A stretch of DNA of 12,435 bases from Bacteroidales bacterium UBA2287 (GCA_002345675.1 DDWL01000062.1:1-12435); one strand, 5' to 3'. Counted from the stretch's first letter, positions 1-5,896 are shown. Numbers and translations: made by a program. The notes: generated by a model from the sequence alone, not told the origin.

Positions 1-11
1 AGAATTAAGTT

Positions 12-85
12 CGGGGTGTGGCGCAGTTGGCTAGCGCACTTGCATGGGGTGCAAGGGGTCGGATGTTCGAGTCATCTCACCCCGA
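12..85 (+). tRNA. tRNA-Pro (anticodon GGG)
   Basis: The cloverleaf can be drawn by eye. The acceptor stem is CGGGGTG (12-18) with CACCCCG (78-84) and discriminator A at 85. The D stem is GCGC (21-24) with GCGC (34-37). The anticodon stem is CTTGC (39-43) with GCAAG (51-55), around the loop ATGGGGT (44-50), giving anticodon GGG at 46-48, which reads proline codons CCC and CCT. The T arm is GGATG (61-65), TTCGAGT, CATCT (73-77) with one G-T pair. The C1-G72 acceptor pair and A73 are the usual bacterial tRNA-Pro identity elements. CCA is not encoded. Confidence 0.97.
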
Positions 86-98
86 CTAATTGAAAATG

Positions 99-135
99 AA
101 AGGCTTGCAGAGATGCAGGCCTTTTTTGTTTTTTA
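99..135 (+). terminator. Intrinsic terminator of tRNA-Pro
   Basis: AAAGGCTTGCA (99-109) pairs with TGCAGGCCTTT (114-124) as an 11-bp stem with one G-T wobble and the four-base loop GAGA. It is followed by T6 (122-127), a G, and T6 again. It lies 14 bases after the tRNA. Read leftward it ends in a weaker T run (CATTTTC), so it may also help to end the lipoprotein transcript that arrives from 196. Confidence 0.92.
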
Positions 136-195
136 GCACTCCAAAAATATTAGGTAGTTTGAGGACGATTTTTTTTGCGTAAGCAGAACTACAGT

Positions 196-750
196 TTATT
201 TAGCTACTTCAACGGCTATTTCGCATTTCTCGGCAGTAATAGTTATTACCGAAACGTAACTTTTTTGGGTTTGCTCCATTTTTTGCTTTAGCTTTAATAT
301 GCCTCTTTTCGATAAGCTGTCGGCAACACCAGTTCTTTTCTTTTGGTTAACCCAAGCCGAATCTTTACATGGCGTATGGTCAATGTGGCATAAAAGTGCT
401 TTTTCATTTTCCAAACTATCGATGTAAGGTATTTCGACACGCAACTCGGTTACTATTCCTTGAACTTTTACACGTTTTTTATTAAACGATCCATCGAAGC
501 GTTCGAGCGAATGGTGAGGTACAATTTTTATTATTGCTCCACTTTCAGTTTGCAATTTTATTTTTTTTCCGTCTACCCCGCAAATATGAATTATTACCCC
601 TTCAATTTCAACCTTAGTGTTGCAGTATTTGGTAATGTTTGCAATTAGACTGTCGGCTGGAACCTTTGCCAATTGTTGGTTTAATTCAACATTATTGCAA
701 CTTGCTAAAAGGGTAATTATTACTGTAAAAAACGCAATTTTTGTTGTCAT
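196..750 (-). CDS. Lipoprotein with OB-fold-like domain and Cys/His pairs
   Basis: A 184-aa protein. Residues 1-17 form a type II signal peptide ending in the lipobox LLASC, so Cys18 should be lipidated and the protein held in the envelope. Residues about 45-105 alternate strand-forming stretches (VEIEGVIIHIC, KKIKLQTESGAIIKIV, KRVKVQGIVTEL), which resembles the OB-like fold of small Bacteroidota lipoproteins related to DUF4920. Cysteines at 43 and 57, with His55, and a C121-H122-x2-H125-x2-C128 cluster could bind a metal or form disulfides; this is inference. The C-terminal half is a charged helix (140-160) and a final strand. The family is recalled from general resemblance, and no function is assigned. 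The gene stands alone. No Shine-Dalgarno sequence is visible; ATG at 750 is chosen because it starts the signal peptide. Confidence 0.75.
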   Translation of the reverse strand: MTTKIAFFTVIITLLASCNNVELNQQLAKVPADSLIANITKYCNTKVEIEGVIIHICGVDGKKIKLQTESGAIIKIVPHHSLERFDGSFNKKRVKVQGIVTELRVEIPYIDSLENEKALLCHIDHTPCKDSAWVNQKKRTGVADSLSKRGILKLKQKMEQTQKSYVSVITITAEKCEIAVEVAK

Positions 751-839
751 ATACCTTTTTATAAGTTGAATTTATTTTAAGTAACTTTCCAATATTCAGA
801 ATCTGTTTAAGTTTTTATTAAAATTCTGGTTTTCAATTG

Positions 840-904
840 CCACGCCCCGATAGTTATCGGGGTAGCCCGTGGAAGAGATAAGGTACAAACAATGGCTTTA
901 GCCA
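840..904. repeat. REP-like palindromic element
   Basis: CCCCGATAGTTATCGGGG (845-862) is a perfect 8-bp inverted repeat with a two-base spacer. It is nested inside CCACG (840-844) and CGTGG (868-872), with TAGCC unpaired between. A second palindrome, TGGCTTTAGCCA (893-904), follows 20 bases later. The element is GC-rich within an AT-rich spacer and lies between divergent genes. It has no T tract, so it is not a normal terminator. The form matches repetitive extragenic palindromes that Y1-type REP transposases mobilise; no such gene is in this window. Confidence 0.5.
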
Positions 905-993
905 AATATAGCTATTTGCCAGTTTAAAAACCAAAACTCGAATTAATTACCAAATTAATGAACCTTAATCCATTTACAATAAGTAAATTTTTG

Positions 994-1001
994 TAGCTTT
1001 A
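994..1001 (+). promoter_or_regulatory. Possible -7 promoter element of the DUF3592 gene
   Basis: TAGCTTTA fits the Bacteroidota -7 pattern TAnnTTTR and lies 20 bases before the ATG at 1022. I could not find a matching TTG -33 element at the proper distance, so this is weak. Confidence 0.25.
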
Positions 1002-1021
1002 TATAATTAAACAGTTTGGCT

Positions 1022-1402
1022 ATGGAAAAAGGAAACAAAATCATTCTGGTACTTGGCATGATTGCTATTGCAGCAGGGGTAATTGTTAATTTTGAAGCAT
1101 CGTCGTTTCAAAATAAAGCTTTGCTTACCGAAGGGAAGGTGGTTCACGTAATTGGAACCTCATATAAAATACAGTATTTTACAACTGATGGTGCCGAAAA
1201 AATATACCAAGGATCGAGAAAAACACACGGATTCCGTGAAGGTGATAGCGTAAAAATTTGGTACAGAGTTGATGAACCAAACAGCGCAAGGCTAAATAAT
1301 GGCAAAGATGTAGCCAGAACAATTTTTATTGCAGGAATAGTCTGTATTCTGTTGGGAATTTACCCCTTATTTCTGAAGAAGAAGATTAATGCAGCTTCTT
1401 AA
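1022..1402 (+). CDS. DUF3592-like two-helix membrane protein
   Basis: A 126-aa protein starting at ATG 1022. An upstream in-frame TTG at 1016 would add only two residues and is not favoured. Residues 5-23 and 98-118 are hydrophobic helices. The segment between (about 34-92) is a small soluble beta-rich domain with the DUF3592 pattern: TEGKVVHVIG, then strands with KIQYFTTDG, and GDSVKIWYRVDEPNSARL near the second helix. The C-terminus is basic (KKK), as expected for a cytoplasmic tail after the last helix. DUF3592 proteins have no established function. The gene is isolated, with REP-like palindromes upstream and a decayed gene downstream. Family assignment is by motif memory. Confidence 0.75.
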   Translation: MEKGNKIILVLGMIAIAAGVIVNFEASSFQNKALLTEGKVVHVIGTSYKIQYFTTDGAEKIYQGSRKTHGFREGDSVKIWYRVDEPNSARLNNGKDVARTIFIAGIVCILLGIYPLFLKKKINAAS

Positions 1403-1403
1403 T

Positions 1404-1427
1404 GAGCAATTAAATGCTCCATATTTT
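1404..1427 (+). terminator. Weak hairpin after the DUF3592 gene
   Basis: GAGCA (1404-1408) pairs with TGCTC (1415-1419) around a six-base loop, followed by CATATTTTT. The stem is only 5 bp and the T tract is imperfect, so termination here is possible but uncertain. Confidence 0.3.
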
Positions 1428-1502
1428 TAAAAAGGCTATTGGTTAAAGCACAGTTACGTAACAGTCGTCTCTTTTAGTGAGGTTGGTACGAAAAAAAGAA
1501 AG

Positions 1503-1682
1503 TTACAGGAGACTAACTAGTGCATGATACGATGCAACCCCTTTTCATGCAAAAGTTGTTTAAGTATTGCTTTCCTTTAAAAATTCTAAATTTACCGAAC
1601 TCTCAGAGAAATATTTATTGTTTTCAACAACAACTATATCGTTGCTTTTGGCTATAACCTTAGCATTCCAAATCTTAAACAA
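1503..1682 (-). pseudogene. Decayed DUF427-family gene
   Basis: Read on the minus strand from about 1682 (a TTG where an ATG may have been), one frame gives LFKIWNAKVIAKSNDIVVVE, then NNKYFSESSVNLEFLKESNT, a TAA stop (1562-1560), TTFA, a TGA stop (1547-1545), then KGVASYHALVSLL and TAA (1505-1503). Intact DUF427 proteins read roughly KAIWNGxVIAES, VVEGNHYFPxxSVNxEY, THTxCPWKGxASYY. The first stop falls where the family has H or Q, and the second where it has the Trp of CPWKG, and the frame resumes correctly after each. The C-terminal third (the AWYYP and VAFWKG region) is not recognisable. Single transitions (CAA to TAA, TGG to TGA) would explain both stops. It fills most of a 480-base spacer that otherwise seems empty. 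Confidence 0.8.
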
Positions 1683-1821
1683 GTCGTAAGCTAGATGGTT
1701 TTCTGTTTTATTTCACTTCCCTTTTACAAGAAGTTACTTTGTCGATTTTTATTTCTTAAATGTTTTTTTTCTTTCCAAATAGCCTATAAACATTGATGCT
1801 TTAAAATTATTTTCATTTTTC

Positions 1822-1849
1822 TTGAACAAACTCAATCACTTTATGTTTA
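1822..1849 (+). promoter_or_regulatory. Bacteroidota-type promoter of the fasciclin gene
   Basis: TTG (1822-1824), a 17-base spacer, then TATGTTTA (1842-1849) fits the -33 TTG / -7 TAnnTTTR pattern of Bacteroidota primary sigma factors. It lies 36 bases before the ATG at 1886. The surrounding DNA is very AT-rich. Confidence 0.55.
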
Positions 1850-1885
1850 ACATTTATCAATAATCATTAAACAACAATTAAAGTG

Positions 1886-2392
1886 ATGAAAAAAATGTTT
1901 GTAATTTTGATTGCACTAGCACTTTCGACAAGTGCATTTAGTCAGGGAAAAGACGTTGTTGATATTGCTATTGGATCGGCAGATCATACAACTTTAGTGG
2001 CTGCAGTAAAAGCCGCCGATTTGGTAACAACACTAAAGAACAAAGGCCCTTTTACTGTGTTTGCGCCAACCAACGCTGCTTTCGATAAATTACCCGAAGG
2101 TACTGTGGCTACTTTGTTAAAGCCCGAGAATAAGTCGAAGCTTTCAACAATACTAACTTATCATGTTGTTAGCGGAAATCTCGATGCAGCAGCGGTACTG
2201 TCGGCTATTAAGAGTGGCAATGGAAAAGTTGTTCTAACTACTGTAAGTGGTGGCAAATTAACAGCAACCCTCGATATGGGTAAAGTTAAGCTAACCGACG
2301 AAATGGTTAGTTCGGCTTACGTTACTGTTGCCGATTTAAAAGGTAGCAACGGGGTTATACACGTAATCGACGGGGTTGTTCTGCCTAAGTAA
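1886..2392 (+). CDS. Secreted fasciclin (FAS1) domain protein
   Basis: A 168-aa protein with one FAS1 domain. ATG 1886 is chosen over the in-frame GTG at 1883 because it starts a clean signal peptide (KK, then hydrophobic residues 4-15, then STSAFSQ, with cleavage near residue 20). The domain runs from about 24 to 168 with the diagnostic motifs: H1 box GPFTVFAPTNAAFDKLP (54-70), the central YH motif in LTYHVV (90-95) and H2 box NGVIHVIDGVVLPK (155-168). FAS1 domains mediate adhesion or protein-protein contacts outside the cell; bacterial single-domain members are secreted and mostly uncharacterised. The length is normal for a one-domain protein. It is a single-gene unit with its own promoter and terminator. 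Confidence 0.95.
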   Translation: MKKMFVILIALALSTSAFSQGKDVVDIAIGSADHTTLVAAVKAADLVTTLKNKGPFTVFAPTNAAFDKLPEGTVATLLKPENKSKLSTILTYHVVSGNLDAAAVLSAIKSGNGKVVLTTVSGGKLTATLDMGKVKLTDEMVSSAYVTVADLKGSNGVIHVIDGVVLPK

Positions 2393-2414
2393 TTAGGTTT
2401 TTAACTTAACTTTA

Positions 2415-2446
2415 AAACTCTTTGAATTAGTTCAAAGGGTTTTTTT
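2415..2446 (+). terminator. Intrinsic terminator of the fasciclin gene
   Basis: AAACTCTTTGAA (2415-2426) pairs with TTCAAAGGGTTT (2431-2442), a 12-bp stem with one T-G wobble and loop TTAG, running into T7 (2440-2446). It starts 22 bases after the stop codon. Confidence 0.92.
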
Positions 2447-2483
2447 GTTTAAAAATACAGTTACAGCACTAACCTACAACAGG

Positions 2484-2555
2484 GCGCTTAGCGCAGCCAA
2501 TCATGTTGTTGAGAATGTAAAACATAGAGGTGCTTTGTTATCGGGTTACAAACCC
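2484..2555. repeat. Pair of REP-like palindromes
   Basis: GCGCTTAGCGC (2484-2494) is a tight palindrome inside a GGG...GCC context. GGGTT-ACA-AACCC (2543-2555) is a second one 48 bases on. A weaker ATGTT/AACAT pair lies between them. Two short GC-rich palindromes bracketing a short spacer is the layout of bacterial REP doublets. No ORF with coding character is present here. Confidence 0.4.
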
Positions 2556-2561
2556 TTATAG

Positions 2562-2592
2562 TAAAAAAAGAGCTGGATAACATATTCAGCTC
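2562..2592 (-). terminator. Second hairpin terminator, leftward
   Basis: GAGCTG (2570-2575) and CAGCTC (2587-2592) form a 6-bp stem. On the minus strand the hairpin is followed directly by T7 (the complement of the A run at 2563-2569). It would stop leftward transcription that escapes the terminator at 2646-2687. Confidence 0.6.
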
Positions 2593-2645
2593 GTCAGGCG
2601 TTTATTGCTAAGCGTATTTTTTATGAAAGTAAAGTGAAAAGATAT

Positions 2646-2687
2646 AAAAAAAGGGAGATTGAAATCTATTTTCAGCTCCCTTTTTTA
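2646..2687. terminator. Strong bidirectional terminator
   Basis: A run of seven A and GGGAG (2646-2657) pairs with CTCCC and T6 (2676-2686). An inner TGAAA/TTTCA stem extends it after a small internal loop. It has a T tract on both strands and lies between the convergent fasciclin and RidA-fusion genes, ending the latter 42 bases after its stop codon. Confidence 0.9.
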
Positions 2688-2728
2688 TAATTATCTTCGG
2701 CGTTGCCAAGCAACTTTAACAGTTCTTA

Positions 2729-3967
2729 CTATGCTTTTGGTGGTGTACCCTCACAGTTCGAAACAACTGCATCAATTTGCACCAAAGCATCCATAGGAAT
2801 AGCTATAACCCCAACTGTTGTTCTTGCAGGAAGATCGCTTTTAAAGAATGTTTTGTAAACTTCGTTTACAGCATCAAAATCTGCAATATTTTTAAGTTGG
2901 ATATTAATTTTAACTACATCGTCCATAACGTGGTCCACACTTTCAATAATTGCCTTAATATTCATTAGGCATTGACCAGCCTGCTCTTTTACACCACCAG
3001 CTACAATTTTACCAGTTTTTGGGTCTAAAGGTAATTGACCTGAAATATGATTGTAGTGAGAAAAAGCTACAGTGTGTGAGTAAGGAACTTTTGGTGCATT
3101 TTCCGTATTGTTTGCTTCTATAACGAGTAGGCGGGTGTCTTCAGGAAGTTGAGGGGGTGTTCCATCTCCGTGCGACACAACTGTATCAATTTGTACCAAC
3201 GCATCCATAGGTAAAGCCGAAGCGATAACTATTGATCGTGCAGGAACATAGCTTGAGAAAAATTTTGTACAAGTTTGGTTTACGGCTTCAATATCGGAGA
3301 TGTTTTTAACGAATATAGTTGTTTTAACTACATCGTCCATAACGTGGCCAATGCTTTCTAAAATTGCTTTAATGTTGTTTAAGCACTGTGTAGCCTGCTC
3401 ATTTACACCTCCAGCTACTATTTTGCCAGTTTTAGGGTCGATAGGCAATTGGGCTGAAATATTGTTGTAATGAGAAAAAGCTACCGTTTGCGTGTATAGC
3501 CCTTTTGGAGCATTATCGGTGTTTCTTGCAACTTTTATGAGATCGCAAGGTGATTGTGGATGAGTGCCTTCGCCGTTTGAAATTAGTGCTTCAATTTGCA
3601 CCAATGCATCACCCATAGGTAAATCCGCAACTGCCACTACTGTTCGTGTAGGAAGATAGCTTGGGAAGAAAGATTTATAAACTTCGTTTACAGCCTCAAT
3701 ATCTGAGATATTCTTTAGGAATATTGTGATTTTAACAACATCGTCCATAACGTGGTCGATACTTTCGACAATTGCTTTAATATTTGCTAAGCACTGCTTT
3801 GCCTGCTCTTTTATATCGTTACCTACAATTTTACCCGATTTTGGATCGATAGGTAATTGAGCTGAAATATTATTGTAATGTGAAAAAGCTACCGTTTGTG
3901 AATACGGACCTAAATTTTTTGGTGCATTTTCGGTGTTTCTTGTAACTTTAATGATGCTGCTACTCAT
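2729..3967 (-). CDS. Triple-domain RidA/YjgF-family fusion protein
   Basis: A 412-aa protein made of three complete RidA domains at about 4-132, 142-269 and 281-406, joined by short Pro-rich linkers (GEGTHPQSP, GDGTPPQLPEDT). Ordinary RidA is about 130 aa and forms a homotrimer that deaminates reactive enamine/imine intermediates, with the active site between subunits. The substrate-binding Arg is present in each repeat (R108 in PTR, R244 and R382 in PAR), as are the motif Tyr (Y22, Y158, Y296) and the DPK(S/T)GKIV stretch. The Glu before I-E-A in typical RidA is Gln in all three (Q124, Q259, Q397). Repeats 2 and 3 are two residues shorter before the Tyr and lack the full GPYSQ motif. There is no signal peptide, so it should be cytosolic. 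ATG 3967 is the only sensible start; no Shine-Dalgarno sequence is seen. It is monocistronic. Enzyme activity is not certain. Confidence 0.95.
   Translation of the reverse strand: MSSSIIKVTRNTENAPKNLGPYSQTVAFSHYNNISAQLPIDPKSGKIVGNDIKEQAKQCLANIKAIVESIDHVMDDVVKITIFLKNISDIEAVNEVYKSFFPSYLPTRTVVAVADLPMGDALVQIEALISNGEGTHPQSPCDLIKVARNTDNAPKGLYTQTVAFSHYNNISAQLPIDPKTGKIVAGGVNEQATQCLNNIKAILESIGHVMDDVVKTTIFVKNISDIEAVNQTCTKFFSSYVPARSIVIASALPMDALVQIDTVVSHGDGTPPQLPEDTRLLVIEANNTENAPKVPYSHTVAFSHYNHISGQLPLDPKTGKIVAGGVKEQAGQCLMNIKAIIESVDHVMDDVVKINIQLKNIADFDAVNEVYKTFFKSDLPARTTVGVIAIPMDALVQIDAVVSNCEGTPPKA
2916..3755 (-). repeat. Internal tandem repeats within the RidA fusion
   Basis: An identical 18-base block (ACATCGTCCATAACGTGG on the plus strand) occurs at 2916-2933, 3330-3347 and 3738-3755, spaced 414 and 408 bases. 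It encodes part of HVMDDVV in each domain. The surrounding sequence is also similar, showing that the gene grew by internal duplication. Confidence 0.9.
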
Positions 3968-4073
3968 TTTATTTTCTCGTTTTAGTTTATGTTAAAATTA
4001 TTTTATTGTTATACTTGGTACGGGTTGAAACTAATCCTTTCCCAAGGGAGTAAAGCTACCAAAAAGCGTTTAG

Positions 4074-4173
4074 AACTCCAAATACGCCATACCCCCAAAA
4101 GTTACTGAGGGTACTTTGCGAACCGAACGTAGTGAGCTCAGCGTTGCTAGTTCTTTGGAGTTAATTAACTAGC
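4074..4173. other. Cluster of nested inverted repeats in the spacer
   Basis: This lies in the 313-base gene-free stretch 3968-4280. AACTCCAAA (4074-4082) pairs perfectly with TTTGGAGTT (4154-4162). Enclosed within are TACCC (4090-4094) with GGGTA (4109-4113), and AACG (4126-4129) with CGTT (4142-4145) around the palindrome TGAGCTCA (4133-4140). This would make a three-helix junction. GCTAGTT (4146-4152) pairs with AACTAGC (4167-4173) and would compete with or knot through the outer helix. It could be a structured RNA leader, a small RNA or a mobile palindromic element. No ORF is evident; the rest of the spacer is AT-rich with nothing recognised. Confidence 0.4.
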
Positions 4174-4280
4174 CGTTAACAGTAGGTGTTTTTTATTCAA
4201 TGTTTATTTATTCATTTCGACACAATTAAGTCCCATTTATTTCCTTTAAAAATTCATTGCACATAGTGGTAGTCGAAACG

Positions 4281-4763
4281 CTAACTGCAAAACATTTCAT
4301 TCAGTTTTTTCCTGCGGTATTCGAAAAGTGCAAGTAGTTTACTCTTAATAACTAACGAGTTTAGTATATGGCCAATAAACCAGCCGGGAACTTTGTAGGT
4401 TATTTCGTCGGTCATTTTTACACCGCTACTGGTTTCTTCGAAACGGTGTATATGGTGCCACATGGCGTAGGGGCCAAACCGCTGCTCGTCGATAAAGTAC
4501 TGCTTTTCCTTAACCTGGGTTATTTCGGTTACCCAATTGGTGCGAATATTGGCAATGGGCGTTACCTTGTAGGTAATTATTTGACCTGCAAAAATATTTG
4601 CAGCATCGTTAGCCGAGGTTATAACAAACTGCATTTGGGGTGGAGTAATAAGTGGCAAGTTGGCAGGATTCGAAAAGAAATGCCAAGCCTCGCTTAGGCT
4701 TATGGGCATTTCGTGAACTGTTTTTAGGGTATAAACCCCCGAATGTTGTGTGTATTTTATCAT
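4281..4763 (-). CDS. SRPBCC ligand-binding family protein (COG4276-like)
   Basis: A 160-aa protein of the START/Bet v1-like SRPBCC superfamily. Motifs typical of the COG4276 group are visible: FFSNPANLPLITPP (29-42) after the first helix, AGQIITYKVTPI (59-70), TNWVTEIT (75-82), and FGPYAMWHHIHRFEE (96-110), followed by the long C-terminal helix (about 130-158) that lines the hydrophobic cavity. The family binds hydrophobic ligands, but the ligand and any catalytic role are unknown here. There is no signal peptide, so it is probably cytosolic. Length is normal. It is divergent from the TraB-like gene across a 79-base spacer. ATG 4763 is the natural start. Confidence 0.85.
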   Translation of the reverse strand: MIKYTQHSGVYTLKTVHEMPISLSEAWHFFSNPANLPLITPPQMQFVITSANDAANIFAGQIITYKVTPIANIRTNWVTEITQVKEKQYFIDEQRFGPYAMWHHIHRFEETSSGVKMTDEITYKVPGWFIGHILNSLVIKSKLLALFEYRRKKLNEMFCS

Positions 4764-4801
4764 TTTATGGTATCGAATAATTTACGAATGGCAATTAGGG
4801 T

Positions 4802-4809
4802 TATATTTA
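4802..4809 (+). promoter_or_regulatory. Possible -7 element of the TraB/GumN-like gene
   Basis: TATATTTA fits TAnnTTTR and lies 33 bases before ATG 4843. The -33 region has only TTT (4781-4783, 18-base spacing) instead of TTG. It is a weak candidate. Confidence 0.3.
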
Positions 4810-4842
4810 CGTTTCAATTACTAAACTTAAAAACAGAACAGA

Positions 4843-5709
4843 ATGGCATTTGTTAAAAGAATTATAGTACAAACTTGTACAGCCCTGGGAGCATTATTGC
4901 TTTTTATTCCGTCAACCTTTTCGCAGTCGCTGCTGTACAACGTTAGCGGAAATGGACTAAAAAATACGGTTTACATTTTTGGCACTATTCACGCCATTCC
5001 CCAAGCCGATTTTTTTATCGACAATGTTGTTCTCGAAAAGCTTGCCGTTTCGGAAAAGGTGTACTTCGAAATCGATATGGATAGCCCAACCATGATGGCC
5101 GAGGTGCAGGCAAATATGATGATGAAGGGAAACAGTATCGACAAGCTAATTTCCGAAGAGGAGTACATTAACCTACGTAAGCTAATGCTCGACTCGCTTG
5201 GCATTCCGCTCGACATGCTTAAGCAGGTTAAGCCAATGTTAATGTCGTCGTTTTTTCTTCCTAAAATTGTTGGCAAGAATCCAGTTGCATACGAGAACTT
5301 CTTAATGGCTAAAGCCAACGAGTTAGGTAAAGAAATTTTAGGAATTGAAACTGTTGCCGAGCAAATGGGCTATGTCGACAGCATTCCCGAACCCGAGCAG
5401 GTTAAAATTCTTATGGAGAGTGCCAACGACCTTGGTACCGCTCGTATCGAATTTCGCAAGCTCATTGAAGTTTATAAATCGAGAAATATTGATGAAATTA
5501 ATAGGTATATTGTCGAGTCGAGCGAGGAGTACCAGCAGTTTGGTAACTTTTTGCTTATTGCTCGCAATAAGAACTGGATTTCACGAATTGTAAACATTGC
5601 CAATACAAACTCAGCTTTTATTGCGGTAGGAGCAGGCCATTTGGGTGGCGAGCAGGGTGTTATAAAATTGTTGCATAACGAAGGGTACTTGGTGGAGGAA
5701 GTGAATTGA
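4843..5709 (+). CDS. Secreted TraB/GumN family protein (putative metalloprotease fold)
   Basis: A 288-aa protein with an N-terminal signal sequence (hydrophobic 13-25, likely cleavage after FSQ at 26-28). The family signature is complete: the first GxxH motif GTIH (47-50), acidic FEID (75-78), GIE (167-169) and a second GxxH motif GAGH (263-266) followed by LGGEQGVIKLL. The TraB/PrgY/GumN family shares these motifs with the Tiki proteases, in which the two GxxH motifs and a Glu are proposed to bind metal. GumN-type bacterial members are secreted and largely uncharacterised. The length is typical. Activity is inferred from motifs only. The next gene downstream on the same strand is separated by a 208-base repeat-bearing spacer. 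Confidence 0.92.
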   Translation: MAFVKRIIVQTCTALGALLLFIPSTFSQSLLYNVSGNGLKNTVYIFGTIHAIPQADFFIDNVVLEKLAVSEKVYFEIDMDSPTMMAEVQANMMMKGNSIDKLISEEEYINLRKLMLDSLGIPLDMLKQVKPMLMSSFFLPKIVGKNPVAYENFLMAKANELGKEILGIETVAEQMGYVDSIPEPEQVKILMESANDLGTARIEFRKLIEVYKSRNIDEINRYIVESSEEYQQFGNFLLIARNKNWISRIVNIANTNSAFIAVGAGHLGGEQGVIKLLHNEGYLVEEVN

Positions 5710-5714
5710 GGATA

Positions 5715-5896
5715 GAACACAGATGACACTGATACAGCAGATTAACACAGATTTTTAGTTTTTTCTCTGTGCTCCTCTGTCACTCTGTGTCTTTGTGGTT
5801 TCTCTTAGCGCCTTAGCGTTTAAATAGTTCTCTGTGTTCCTCTGTAACTCCGTGTCTCCGTGGTAAAAGGTTTTATGGAACGCAGATAACACTGAT
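5715..5896. repeat. CACAGAT / CTCTGTG / CTTAGCG intergenic repeat element
   Basis: Two near-identical 19-mers flank the element as direct repeats: GAACACAGATGACACTGAT (5715-5733) and GAACGCAGATAACACTGAT (5878-5896), 17 of 19 identical. Between them are two copies of a T/C-rich unit beginning TTCTCTGTG (5763-5800 and 5828-5865, 32 of 38 positions equal), separated by CTTAGCGCCTTAGCG. GAACACAGA (5715-5723) is also the exact reverse complement of TCTGTGTTC (5831-5839), and CACAGA (5746-5751) of TCTGTG (5766-5771), so the RNA could fold back. Similar CTTAGCG/CTCTGTG strings recur between genes of many environmental bacteria; their nature is unclear to me. There is no ORF here. Confidence 0.7.

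Noticed and set aside
12..135. tRNA gene as an integration site for a mobile element
   Set aside because: No integrase or duplicated tRNA 3' end is seen in the window, and the flanking genes look like ordinary chromosome.
460..648. Plus-strand ORF of 62 codons
   Set aside because: It lies antisense inside the lipoprotein gene and has no family features; an overlap artefact.
845..862. Palindrome as a terminator for the genes around it
   Set aside because: The flanking genes diverge from this spacer, and there is no T tract after the stem.
1016..1021. TTG start for the DUF3592 gene (and GTG 1883 for the fasciclin gene)
   Set aside because: ATG codons one or two codons downstream are better starts; the alternative codons add nothing conserved.
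2729..3967. Triple RidA as three separate genes joined by an assembly error
   Set aside because: The frame is continuous, the linkers differ and the repeats are clearly diverged, which a collapsed or duplicated assembly would not produce.
4368..4697. Plus-strand ORF of 109 codons
   Set aside because: It mirrors the SRPBCC gene on the other strand; the minus-strand product has clear family motifs and this one has none.
5715..5896. CRISPR-like array
   Set aside because: The repeats are few, imperfect and unevenly spaced, with no cas genes.
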